Origin: Flavobacteriaceae bacterium
Lineage (GTDB): Bacteria; Bacteroidota; Bacteroidia; Flavobacteriales; Flavobacteriaceae
DNA: 16,118 nucleotides
NCBI GenBank assembly: GCA_030618945.1
Contig: JAUXCI010000023.1
Location: 1-16,118 of the forward strand
Reading direction: 5' to 3'
Positions 6,919 to 15,550 of the stretch are shown here, in pieces (the stretch's first letter is position 1; each line of letters starts with the position of its first letter). The position numbers and the translations under genes were made by a program. The notes beneath the pieces are model-generated. The model was given only the letters and a program-made list of their open reading frames with translations, was not told the DNA's origin and searched no databases.

Positions 6919-8376
6919 TTAAGATTTTCCCTTGTTAAAAAGGGCTTCCATTTCCTCGAGTGTTTTCCCTTTTGTTTCAGGAATCCATTTCCAGGTAAAG
7001 AATATGATAAACAGGATGAAGCCTGAAAATATGAAATAAGGTAAGGATTGATTCCAAACACCTCCATCAGCAATTAATCTGTTCGCATCACTTTCTACCA
7101 AAATCGGGAAGGATTGGGATACGAAATAGTTCGCAAGCCATTGGGCAGCAACCGCAATTGCCATGGCTGTACTTCTAATACTATTAGGAAACATCTCAGC
7201 TAATAAAACCCAAACAATTGGCCCCATTGACATCGCAAAAGATCCAATAAACATCAGGATTCCAATCAAGCTTATAATCCCTTCAGTAGAAGATATTGTT
7301 GGTAAACCTGCAGAATTCACACCAGAATAATCACTTAAATACAAAGTGAAACCCATCAATAAGAAACCAGCTAACATTCCAACACCTCCAATGATCAGCA
7401 AGGGTTTTCTACCAATCTTATCAACTGTATACATGGCAATGAACGTAAACAATAAATTTACAGAGGCCAAAAGGATTTGTTGTAACAGCACGTCTTCATT
7501 ACCAAATCCAAGTGCCTGTTCAAATATATCTGCACCGTAATATAAAACTGCATTAATACCGGTAAATTGTTGTAAAACAGAAAGGACCGTTCCTATGACA
7601 ACAATTGGGAACAAAGATTTCTGGAAAATAGATGCTTTCTTTTGTTTTCCTTCGTCTTGTATAGAATCTTTAATTTCTTTGAATTCTCTATCAGCCATTT
7701 CCTGACCATGAATTCTTGTTAATACGTTTAAGGCTTCGTCCTCTCTTCCCTTGATCATTAACCAACGTGGACTTTGCGGTACCATAAAAAGTAAAACAAA
7801 AAATAATGTTGCCGGAATCATTTCGGACCAGAACATGTATCTCCAACCAAAATCAATATTATTTTGTTCTGTTAATTCACTTCCGATTACATAAGTGGTT
7901 AAAAACACCACAAAGAAACCTATAACAACAGCCATTTGATAATAAGTAATTAATTTCCCTCTTTTATCAGCAGGAGCTATTTCAGCGATATAAGTGGGCG
8001 CATTCATTGAAGCCATCCCAATGGCGATACCTCCAAGAATCCTAAAAAATACCATCAAGGATATTGACTCGGGTAAGATTGCAGGTAAACCCGAACCCCA
8101 GGCCGAAATTCCAAAAAGTACGGCTGAGATGAGCAAAGATTTTTTCCTCCCTATAGATTTAGAGATCACCCCCGCTGATGCGGCACCTACTAAAGCACCC
8201 AGCAAGGCACTACTTACGATAAAGCCTTTTAACCATCCAGTTAATTCAAAATATTTTGAAAAATAAAATTGTGTTCCGTTGATTACTCCCGTGTCAAAAC
8301 CAAACAAGAGCCCTCCCAGGGTAATCACGATGGTTATAAAGTAAATGTTGATTCTTTTTGTACTAGCTTGTCCCAT
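6919..8376 (-). CDS. Sugar porter family MFS transporter (monosaccharide:H+ symporter)
   Basis: A 485-residue, 12-helix inner-membrane transporter of the sugar porter family (XylE/GLUT-like). All main signatures are visible: GGLLFGFDTGVI (21-32, Asp28 aligning with the proton-coupling Asp27 of XylE), SIGRKK (75-79 region), PQSPRWL (200-206), QQFTGINAVLYY (269-280, the sugar-binding helix 7), DKIGRKP (319-325) and PETKGKTLEEME near the C-terminus. The length is normal. It probably imports glucose, or another hexose released outside by the glucanases; the exact sugar cannot be read from sequence. The 103-base gap upstream, after the GH16 gene, is AT-rich; TATATTG there is only a poor match to a -7 element, so I cannot say whether it has its own promoter. 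The CotH gene follows within 12 bases. Confidence 0.95.
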   Translation of the reverse strand: MGQASTKRINIYFITIVITLGGLLFGFDTGVINGTQFYFSKYFELTGWLKGFIVSSALLGALVGAASAGVISKSIGRKKSLLISAVLFGISAWGSGLPAILPESISLMVFFRILGGIAIGMASMNAPTYIAEIAPADKRGKLITYYQMAVVIGFFVVFLTTYVIGSELTEQNNIDFGWRYMFWSEMIPATLFFVLLFMVPQSPRWLMIKGREDEALNVLTRIHGQEMADREFKEIKDSIQDEGKQKKASIFQKSLFPIVVIGTVLSVLQQFTGINAVLYYGADIFEQALGFGNEDVLLQQILLASVNLLFTFIAMYTVDKIGRKPLLIIGGVGMLAGFLLMGFTLYLSDYSGVNSAGLPTISSTEGIISLIGILMFIGSFAMSMGPIVWVLLAEMFPNSIRSTAMAIAVAAQWLANYFVSQSFPILVESDANRLIADGGVWNQSLPYFIFSGFILFIIFFTWKWIPETKGKTLEEMEALFNKGKS

Positions 8377-8479
8377 AATAAGTAAGTGAATTTAAAAAAT
8401 ATGCGCTGCAATATAGAAGAAATTTTTTATTAAAAACACAATTTTTATCATGCATTTTAAGAATTAATTCACCTATAAA

Positions 8480-9244
8480 TCATTGATATACTCTTATATA
8501 ATCAATTACAAACTCTTCTGGGAAAATACTGTCATCAATGTCATGGCCACCAAAGTTACCGCCAATGGCAAGGTTGAGAAGCAAGTAAAATGGTTGGTCA
8601 AAGGGCCATATTTCAGGGTTTATTTCTTTGGGCTCAAAAGTATAAAAGAGCTGGTCGTCAATATAAAAAGCAATGCTTTTTTGGCCCCAGTCAATGGCAT
8701 AAGTATGAAAGCCATCTTCAATACCTTTGATTTTACCCTTTCTCGTATTTTTTGAGCTACCATGACTATCTGTGGTATGCAGTGTAGTGAAAATTGAATT
8801 AGGCTCTCTGCCTACGTATTCCAAAATATCAATTTCGCCGCTAGCTGGCCAACCTACCTCGTCAATGTTTGAACCCAACATCCAAAAGGCGGGCCACAAT
8901 CCTTTTCCAAGGGCTAATTTGGCCCTAACTTCAATTTTGCCATATAGGAACTCCTTTTTGTTTTTTGAGTTAATTCTGGCCGAAGTATATGTATCACCTG
9001 ATTTCTTTGCAACCAAACTCAGGAAACCATTTTCAACCTTATAATTTGAATTGGTATAAACCTGAGCCTCATTATTGCCCCAACCACACAGGTTCGGGCA
9101 TCCATCTCCAAGTTCCAAATTCCAGATTTCAAAATCTAATTCATTTCCGTCAAAATTCTCCTCCCATACCAATTGTCGTCCACTTTGACACGAGCTTATG
9201 GAAGGCACTAAAAAAAGTAAAAAAACTATATTTTTTAACCACAT
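8480..9244 (-). CDS. GH16 endo-beta-1,3-glucanase (laminarinase-type) lipoprotein
   Basis: A 254-residue endoglucanase predicted to hydrolyse internal beta-1,3 (or mixed beta-1,3/1,4) glucan links. A short lipoprotein signal ends in SISSC, with lipidated Cys19; no acidic export signal follows, so it may stay on the periplasmic side. The GH16 jelly roll fills residues about 24-254: WEENFDG opens the domain, WPAFWML (117-123) precedes the active site, and GEIDILE gives nucleophile Glu137, Asp139 and acid/base Glu142. The ExDxxE spacing (beta-bulge) is that of laminarinases and not of Bacillus-type lichenases. There are no extra carbohydrate-binding modules, so the protein is minimal for the family. 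It begins 11 bases after the GPH gene stop, indicating one transcript with that transporter. Laminarin is the most likely substrate; mixed-linkage glucan remains possible. Confidence 0.95.
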   Translation of the reverse strand: MWLKNIVFLLFLVPSISSCQSGRQLVWEENFDGNELDFEIWNLELGDGCPNLCGWGNNEAQVYTNSNYKVENGFLSLVAKKSGDTYTSARINSKNKKEFLYGKIEVRAKLALGKGLWPAFWMLGSNIDEVGWPASGEIDILEYVGREPNSIFTTLHTTDSHGSSKNTRKGKIKGIEDGFHTYAIDWGQKSIAFYIDDQLFYTFEPKEINPEIWPFDQPFYLLLNLAIGGNFGGHDIDDSIFPEEFVIDYIRVYQ

Positions 9245-9255
9245 AATATGTTGAA

Positions 9256-10677
9256 TTATTTAATTACAATATTTTGTTTACGTTTTTCTAATTCAGCACT
9301 TATTTCTTGTGCTCGTTCTTCGGTCATATCATAACCGCGCATTACTAAAATTGCAATTAGAGTCCCTAATATGGGTAAGCCGGAAAAGAAAAGTCTTAAT
9401 CCGGTTATTGCTCCATCAGTCTGTGAGGCAGCATCTGCATCAAAACCTATAATTGACAAGATTAGGCCACTCAATAATCCTGCTATTGCAAATCCAAATT
9501 TTACCATCCACCAGTATATGGCTCCAAAAACACCTTCTCTACGTAATCCCGTATTTAATTCATCAAGGTCAATTACATCTGCCGTCATAGACATCATAAG
9601 AGTAAATAAACTCCCTATTCCAAAGGCAAAGAATGGTAAGGCAAAAATGAACATATATGGTTTTCCAGGTATAAATAAAAACCAAAGCATAAGATATCCT
9701 ACAATTGAAATACTTTGAGATGCTAAAAAGGCTCTTTTCTTACCCATTACTTTCGACATTCTCGTTACTATTGGAATAACCAAGAAGGTTGTAGATAAAG
9801 CACCTACGCTACCAAAAAGCGTAGGCCATAATCCGGCGGCAGCAGCATCCCCACTAAATAAATAATATACAACAATGAAAAAAGTAAAAGCAGCAACTGT
9901 ATTAAAAGCATTGAACACCAAAAAAGTGGCAATGCATAATTTTCTAAACGGTTTATTTTTAAAAGCCTCTACAAAACCATCAATAATTCCATTAAAACTG
10001 CTTCCGATATTTTTTACATTTAAGGGTGCATAATCTTCGTTTACTGTAGATTTACTTTTAATAAAAATGGCTGGAACCATCGCGAAAATCATACAAATAA
10101 CGCCTACCCAAACGGCTATCGTTCTTGTTGCAACATCAGCAGATTCAAACCATTCCGGTTCGTACATTATTACCCAAAACCAAGGTGCTATAACCCATGC
10201 CCATTGTCCAATCCATTGCGCAACAGCCATAATATTGGTTCGTTCATGGAAATCATCACTCATTTCATATCCCATGGCAACATAAGGCACACTGAAAATT
10301 GTTAATCCTAAATAAAACACAAAAGACCATATCATGAAATAAGTGAAATTATAATCTACACCATTTTCTCTTTGCAATTGCCATAGAATTGAAAAGGAGA
10401 TTCCCATTATTATTGCACCTAGCAGTACATATTGTCTGCGTCTTCCCCATTTTGATTTTGTATTATCTGAAATAAAGCCCATAATTGGATCTGTGATAGA
10501 ATCAAAAAGTCTGGGTGCAAAAAATATTACACCCCACATCCAGCCAGGAAAACCTAAGTCTTGAACCAATACTACCATAAAGATTCCCATCGCTGCCGGG
10601 AACATTTGATTTGCGAGCATTCCAATTCCAAAAGCAATTTTTTGACCGAATGGAACTTTTTTAGAGACTGTAGACAT
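9256..10677 (-). CDS. GPH-family oligosaccharide:cation symporter
   Basis: A 473-residue inner-membrane MFS transporter with the GPH signature RLFDSITDPIMGFISDNTKSK (starting at residue 56), carrying helix-II Asp59 and Asp63 and followed by the basic WGRRR turn. About 12 hydrophobic segments are evident and the length is usual for the family. Unlike the other GPH protein in this locus it has no large loop between helices 5 and 6. It lies between the GH17 gene (69 bases upstream) and the GH16 gene (11 bases downstream), both glucanases, so it most likely brings short beta-glucan oligosaccharides to the cytoplasmic phosphorylases. The leader contains a 10-base tandem direct repeat at 10685-10705 and, on the minus strand, TAATTTTA (10718-10711), one base off the -7 consensus, so an internal promoter is possible. 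Substrate assignment is by context only. Confidence 0.93.
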   Translation of the reverse strand: MSTVSKKVPFGQKIAFGIGMLANQMFPAAMGIFMVVLVQDLGFPGWMWGVIFFAPRLFDSITDPIMGFISDNTKSKWGRRRQYVLLGAIIMGISFSILWQLQRENGVDYNFTYFMIWSFVFYLGLTIFSVPYVAMGYEMSDDFHERTNIMAVAQWIGQWAWVIAPWFWVIMYEPEWFESADVATRTIAVWVGVICMIFAMVPAIFIKSKSTVNEDYAPLNVKNIGSSFNGIIDGFVEAFKNKPFRKLCIATFLVFNAFNTVAAFTFFIVVYYLFSGDAAAAGLWPTLFGSVGALSTTFLVIPIVTRMSKVMGKKRAFLASQSISIVGYLMLWFLFIPGKPYMFIFALPFFAFGIGSLFTLMMSMTADVIDLDELNTGLRREGVFGAIYWWMVKFGFAIAGLLSGLILSIIGFDADAASQTDGAITGLRLFFSGLPILGTLIAILVMRGYDMTEERAQEISAELEKRKQNIVIK

Positions 10678-10684
10678 CTGTTTA

Positions 10685-10705
10685 GTTTGATTAGTGTTTG
10701 ATTAG
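10685..10705. repeat. Tandem direct repeat in the GPH leader
   Basis: GTTTGATTAG occurs twice (10685-10694 and 10696-10705) with an 11-base period, about one helical turn, directly in front of the start codon at 10677. It could be a protein-binding site or a leader feature; nothing more can be said from sequence. Confidence 0.4.
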
Positions 10706-10746
10706 AATGATAAAATTATTGAATAGGTACTATTGTTATTCTTCAT

Positions 10747-12012
10747 CTATTTAGATGTTGGCGGCAGCAATACAGTTTTCATTAAAGCATCTTTGTCTCC
10801 TCCGAAGGTTTTTGTGATGGCTTTTCCACCTCTTGTTAAGCCGTCAAAAGTTCCATTATCAACCATCTCCCATAAGGCATGTTTTGCCTGACCATCAACT
10901 GTGAATAAGCCAAAATGATTTTCAGATCCTTTTGTATTAGTTGAATCTTTCCATGGCTCATTAAAGGCTTCGAAATAAAAACAAGATATGCCAGCCTTAT
11001 TTGTCCAATCTCTCACGAGATTATAATATACTGCTTCCTTGTATTCATCAGTAGCTCTTGACCCTGTTGGGCCGTAAAAGCCATTTGAAACGGTGGCCCA
11101 TCCTGTTTCACCAATATGAATGGGTTTGTCAACACCAATACTTTTCATATAGCTTGAAACGCTGTCATATTGGGATATGGCAAAGGCTTTGGCACGAAGC
11201 ATGGCAGCATCTATTCTTTCAATATCTGATAGACTATTTTCATCTTCTGGAACTCCCCAAAATGCAGGATTATAATGCGTATTATGATAAGGATAGGTAT
11301 GCATCGAAACATAGTCCACGGCATGATATAGTTTTTCAAGATCTTCGGTATGATACTCGGTTTCACCTCCACCCCAAGAGGCAAAGTCATCAGAACTTGT
11401 GATCCATAAATCTTTAGAAAGTTTCCCTGTTTTTTTTAACTCTTGTAGATGATTTACCCATTTTAATATGATCCAGGGCTCGACAAAATAACCAGCCTGC
11501 CAATGTATCATTGCTTCGTTACCAACAGCTAATACCTTAACAATATCTGGATATGTATTAGCTAAAGTTACTGCTGATTCAATTTCAACTTTGTTTCGTT
11601 CGCTCTCTTCACTATGAACCAAGGGTTGGTCTGTCCAAGCATTTTTACAATCTATCCATATTCCAAGCATAACATACATTTCAAAACTTGGATCTTCTTG
11701 TTTAATCTCGCTAATTGCCTTTACAAGATTTGACGCATGTGGCAAATGCAATTTATAGGTACGAACAATTCCAACGCCCATTGCAGAAAGAAGTTTCATA
11801 TCCTCTTTAAGTTCGGCTAATGTTGGTTCTATAGCATGGTTAAAATTTCTATATCCTCCATAGGACATGGCCAAATAATCCGGGTTTCCTAAGATATCAG
11901 CTGCTGTCAAAGATTTTTCTTTAATGACAATCTCTGATTCTTTTTTTGTCTTATCTACACATCCAATACTTGTAATTAAAATAATGAATAAAATATTTAA
12001 TCTAAATTTCAT
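10747..12012 (-). CDS. GH17-family beta-1,3-glucanase/transglycosidase lipoprotein
   Basis: A 421-residue (alpha/beta)8-barrel glucan-active lipoprotein. I chose the ATG at 12012, not the in-frame one at 12069, because it yields a clean lipoprotein signal (MKFRLNILFIILITSIG, lipidated Cys18) and avoids a long overlap with the preceding gene; the spacing to that gene is then 7 bases. GH17 features are GGYRNFN near the barrel start, MGVGIVRTYKLH, the acid/base motif VLAVGNEAM (Glu166) and the nucleophile motif HIGETGWAT (Glu302), followed by FYFEAFNEPWK. Marine flavobacterial laminarin loci commonly carry GH17 enzymes beside GH16 and a transporter. Hydrolysis of debranched beta-1,3-glucan or glucanosyl transfer are both possible in this family. 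The residues after Cys18 are mixed Asp/Lys/Glu, so surface export is undecided. A signal peptide with no cytoplasmic counterpart places it in the envelope, upstream of the phosphorylases in the pathway. Confidence 0.9.
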   Translation of the reverse strand: MKFRLNILFIILITSIGCVDKTKKESEIVIKEKSLTAADILGNPDYLAMSYGGYRNFNHAIEPTLAELKEDMKLLSAMGVGIVRTYKLHLPHASNLVKAISEIKQEDPSFEMYVMLGIWIDCKNAWTDQPLVHSEESERNKVEIESAVTLANTYPDIVKVLAVGNEAMIHWQAGYFVEPWIILKWVNHLQELKKTGKLSKDLWITSSDDFASWGGGETEYHTEDLEKLYHAVDYVSMHTYPYHNTHYNPAFWGVPEDENSLSDIERIDAAMLRAKAFAISQYDSVSSYMKSIGVDKPIHIGETGWATVSNGFYGPTGSRATDEYKEAVYYNLVRDWTNKAGISCFYFEAFNEPWKDSTNTKGSENHFGLFTVDGQAKHALWEMVDNGTFDGLTRGGKAITKTFGGDKDALMKTVLLPPTSK

Positions 12013-12019
12013 TTTACAA

Positions 12020-15000
12020 CTATTTTTTAATTGAAACAATAATCTGACTGATCTCTCCTGTTCTTTCAAAAACCTTTTTACTAGTGTTCAAATCAATACT
12101 TAAGTCAGTAAACGCTAAAGAAGGGCCTTGATTAAACTCAACATTTAAGGCCTCCTTTTCAGAAAGTTTATAAATAATTGGAATCTGGCAATAGGTAAAA
12201 CAAAGTGAATCTTTTACCACTTGAATCTCTTTTACCTCCTTGTCTATAGCTACATATGTAAAGGTTTTAGCATTTTTTAGAAATTCTTCTTTCCTAAGCA
12301 AACGAGGATTAAACATGATTTTACCTTCTGAAACAGATACACCTAATTCGCCAAATCTGCTTAAAACATCTTCTTTAACCTGTCCGGTCATTCCAGGTTG
12401 TTGTGCCCCTTTACTCCCTGGTGTGTGTGAATATGGATCGGTTGGAAAAGCACCGTATAATTCTGGAGATTTATGTACTCCAATACCTTCATTTGCTTCA
12501 TAATAATGGTCTAACAATTTACCAATGGTAACATCATCTTCCCCGTTTTTAATAGCTACTAAACAGGTTTCCTGAATGCTTAAAACTAATTTTGAAACCA
12601 TGTGCCAATATATAGAGCCTAAGCCTTCATACCCATAAAAGGTTCCAGATCTTCCTGTAAAAGATTTATGATCAAAAATGTCTTCAAAAATGTCCAAAAG
12701 TAGTTTTGTCTCTTTTTCAACAAGTGAATCGTACTTTTCCGGTAATTGAGACAAGGCTACTTTTAGGCTTTCTGCATTATTAAATGTTCCATTAAAATGA
12801 TAATTTCCTTGAACGTCTTTTTCAACAATTCGGTTGTTCCCATTTTGTAACAATAGATGCAATAAAGCGGATGCTTTAACTTTTTCAGCAGCAATATTAT
12901 TCTTTTGATCAAATCGCGGTAATTCTTTATTCGGATACAAGATATAACTGTACTGATCGGACCTGAACAAAGCACTGTTTTTTAAGGCATCTAACAATTC
13001 TAATGAAGCTTTTCCTGAGATGTATCCAGAACTTAATACGGCTACCTGACCTTCTAACATTTCAGGTAAGTAGGAGATAGAAACTTCCAAATCATTCTCT
13101 ACCGTCATTAAATTGTATGCATGGAATAAGTTGTCTTCTCTTTTATTTGCGTCTATGGTGTGATCTAAGTATTGTTTCGAGATTTCTATAAAACGGAGTA
13201 AATCATTTTTCGAAACTGCATCTTTATCACTTGAAAAACCATTTTCATAAATACCTGTCCTAAAATCACTACCGGCATTTCCTAAGCCGTCTAAAACGGT
13301 CTTTCTATCTTTATCCGAAACTTTCCCTGATAGAATAGATTTATTCTCAGTAAAAGTTTTCAGCACTTTATTAAAAAATTGGGCTAGTTCCAATGATACT
13401 TCGCTGTCTTCATCAGGCATATTTTTAACGATTCCTTCAAAGAAATGTAAGAACCTTCTGAGATAGTACAGCGTTACCATGGAGACCCCGTTACCTACTA
13501 AGGCATTGTTGGCATCATTCCATTCTGGTCTTTGCGTATTCATCCATATTCCTCCTTCAGGAATAAAGTTTGACACTTTTGCCAACACAGTTGCCAATAA
13601 TTTTTCAATAAGATTTACTTTATAGATAAAAAAGTTTTCATCTCTTAGTAAAGCCCCATCTGCGCCTAATTCTGATCTTTTTTGTGTAATTTTTTCATCT
13701 GCCTCATGATCAAACTCTATGGTATCCTTAGGATTCATCAAGATATCATCGTAACTTTTTATTCTGTAAGGCACATTGGCATAAACAAAAATATCGCGAT
13801 CAAAATAGGTTGCCAGTTTATTGGGATAGTGATCTTCTATAAACTCTAAAAATTTTAATAAATAGATGATTTGATGATCGCCCCAATACCCAATATACGA
13901 CCATGGATCGTCAGCTTCTATTTTTTCCCAATCGAAACCGTCTTTTGTTACTCGGTAAGGATTGTATCCATCAAAGGTTGTAGCGTTCAAGAATTTATGA
14001 ATCATACTTTCAATAAATTCAGGATAGGAATGTGCTAAAGCTTCCCAGTTTTGAAATATATCTCTCCAGTTACCTTCATAGTCCAAAATTTTTGAACCGT
14101 CTAATTCACTCGTTGTATTGATTGAAAATTTGTTCCAAGGCCTGCTCGGGTCACCATGTCGTCTGCTAAATTTAAGAGGCATGTATTCAATGGCTAATCT
14201 TTTAAAGTTTTTATCCTTATCATTGTGAGCCAAATCTTTTAAATGGCCCAGGGTAAATAAGGCCGGAAGATTTTTCAAAAGAGCTTCCTTTTTCTTGAAT
14301 ACTTTTTTGTTCGCGGTTTCCAGATATTTTACAAAATCCCATTTTTCAATTTGATACCCATCATCAAAAATACCGCCTCTCATAATATTGAAGAGGGTAT
14401 TTGAAAAATGCCTGGTATTCATCAACTTATCCGCAGTTAATTGCACCCCGTCTGAAGCAGCATTCAACTCTAATAATTTTTTTGATCCTGCTTCGATATC
14501 TTTCTGAACTATTTCACTAAGGTCTGTTCCCTTTTTAATCAATTCAGCAATTTCATTGATGTTCACCATGGTTTGGTTGACATTTGCTACCAAAATCCAG
14601 GATTTTTCAGAATTAGGTTCTAAAGTAAGTTCGGAACAAACAAAATAAGCGCCTTTCTCAGCTTTAATATCTACTTCCTGAGTAATTTTTTGTCCCTTTC
14701 TGAACTTATCAATTTGTAAAGAAGAGAGTAAATATTTTGGATTATCAATTCCAGAGGACCATACCGTAGTCGCCTTAAGTGCCTCGCTAGGTTCTGCTTT
14801 ATCCACTATGATCGCACTTAAAGCATATATTCCTATGCCAACTTCTGCTTCTAATTCACATTTCTTATAGGCATCAACTAAATTACTCCTGTCATTTTGT
14901 AAACCTGCATTAACTCCATAAGGAAGAATATTCTGAATACCGTCTAAAACAGTAACTTCAATTGCCGAAGTAGCATCATTAATTAAAGTCGATTTTTTTA

Positions 15001-15478
15001 CAAACCCGAATTCATTACTTGAATTCCACTGGTATCTGAAGGTCATGCCCAAATCTTTATTCGTTTCCTCAAAAATCACCTTATTCCCAAAACTGTTTTT
15101 ATAAAGGTTTCTTTGAATTTGATAGATACCGGCATATCTTTCAGAAAAAGGCTCCCATAAATAGGTTTTGCTCTCCTTATGAATTTGTAAGATCGTTTTA
15201 CTTCCTGTGATATCAGCCGATTCTGTTATTTTGTCGTCTGTATAATAAGGGAACAAAGACGATTCAGCATCCTTTCTACCAGCTGACAGGCCTCCATTAC
15301 TGGAAATAAACATCCAATGGTTCGAATCGCTTACAAGGCTCATAAAAAAAGGCCTCATGGCATCACTATTGGAAATTTTATAATAATTTTCCTTATCAAA
15401 ATAAATTAAATTCCCCTTAATTTCTTTTGCGTCAAAGGACGTTTTATTGTTTCCTATATAAATTTGATTTTTACTCAT
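12020..15478 (-). CDS. GH149-type beta-1,3-oligoglucan phosphorylase
   Basis: A 1152-residue cytoplasmic protein without signal peptide, far longer than GH94 enzymes (about 800) and matching the roughly 1100-residue GH149 family of beta-1,3-oligoglucan phosphorylases, which release glucose 1-phosphate from laminari-oligosaccharides. The N-terminal part (about 1-330) is a beta-sandwich region starting with HWMFISSNGGLSAGRKDAES. The helical barrel is at about 350-1000, with RRHGDPSRPWN (439-449), YEGNWRDIFQNWE, and the catalytic segment QRPEWNDANNAL containing the presumed general acid Asp655. The C-terminal beta region includes GMTGQVKEDVLSRFG. The start at 15478 (MSKNQIYIG) was preferred to the in-frame ATG at 15514, which would place an A10 tract in the coding sequence; with the later start that tract forms the A-rich leader usual in this phylum. 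The gene is 7 bases ahead of the GH17 gene and 72 after the sugar porter. GH161, a related family with the same activity, is the main alternative. Confidence 0.85.
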   Translation of the reverse strand: MSKNQIYIGNNKTSFDAKEIKGNLIYFDKENYYKISNSDAMRPFFMSLVSDSNHWMFISSNGGLSAGRKDAESSLFPYYTDDKITESADITGSKTILQIHKESKTYLWEPFSERYAGIYQIQRNLYKNSFGNKVIFEETNKDLGMTFRYQWNSSNEFGFVKKSTLINDATSAIEVTVLDGIQNILPYGVNAGLQNDRSNLVDAYKKCELEAEVGIGIYALSAIIVDKAEPSEALKATTVWSSGIDNPKYLLSSLQIDKFRKGQKITQEVDIKAEKGAYFVCSELTLEPNSEKSWILVANVNQTMVNINEIAELIKKGTDLSEIVQKDIEAGSKKLLELNAASDGVQLTADKLMNTRHFSNTLFNIMRGGIFDDGYQIEKWDFVKYLETANKKVFKKKEALLKNLPALFTLGHLKDLAHNDKDKNFKRLAIEYMPLKFSRRHGDPSRPWNKFSINTTSELDGSKILDYEGNWRDIFQNWEALAHSYPEFIESMIHKFLNATTFDGYNPYRVTKDGFDWEKIEADDPWSYIGYWGDHQIIYLLKFLEFIEDHYPNKLATYFDRDIFVYANVPYRIKSYDDILMNPKDTIEFDHEADEKITQKRSELGADGALLRDENFFIYKVNLIEKLLATVLAKVSNFIPEGGIWMNTQRPEWNDANNALVGNGVSMVTLYYLRRFLHFFEGIVKNMPDEDSEVSLELAQFFNKVLKTFTENKSILSGKVSDKDRKTVLDGLGNAGSDFRTGIYENGFSSDKDAVSKNDLLRFIEISKQYLDHTIDANKREDNLFHAYNLMTVENDLEVSISYLPEMLEGQVAVLSSGYISGKASLELLDALKNSALFRSDQYSYILYPNKELPRFDQKNNIAAEKVKASALLHLLLQNGNNRIVEKDVQGNYHFNGTFNNAESLKVALSQLPEKYDSLVEKETKLLLDIFEDIFDHKSFTGRSGTFYGYEGLGSIYWHMVSKLVLSIQETCLVAIKNGEDDVTIGKLLDHYYEANEGIGVHKSPELYGAFPTDPYSHTPGSKGAQQPGMTGQVKEDVLSRFGELGVSVSEGKIMFNPRLLRKEEFLKNAKTFTYVAIDKEVKEIQVVKDSLCFTYCQIPIIYKLSEKEALNVEFNQGPSLAFTDLSIDLNTSKKVFERTGEISQIIVSIKK

Positions 15479-15499
15479 TATCTGTTTTTTTTTTGCAGA
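15479..15499 (-). promoter_or_regulatory. A-rich translation leader deciding the GH149 start
   Basis: On the minus strand a run of ten A residues (15494-15485) followed by CAGATA ends right at ATG 15478. Bacteroidota typically use A-rich leaders rather than Shine-Dalgarno sites, which supports this start. A run of ten A is prone to slippage, so its length may vary between strains. Confidence 0.45.
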
Positions 15500-15550
15500 A
15501 TTTCTATATTCCACTCTGGGAGATATCTTTTGCAGATTAAACTTTTACAA

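Noticed and set aside
8377..8479. AT-rich hairpin AAAAATTGTGTTTTT as a terminator after the GH16 gene
   Set aside because: A five-pair A/T stem without a following T-tract is too weak; it does not show that transcription ends there.
10726..10740. GGTACTATTGTTATT as a further copy of the regulator motif
   Set aside because: Only the central TACTATT matches without a gap, and its distance to the nearest -7-like element differs from the site at 5332-5350.
12240..12503. Plus-strand open frame opposite the phosphorylase C-terminus
   Set aside because: Antisense to conserved GH149-type sequence, with no leader or promoter and low-complexity composition typical of shadow frames.
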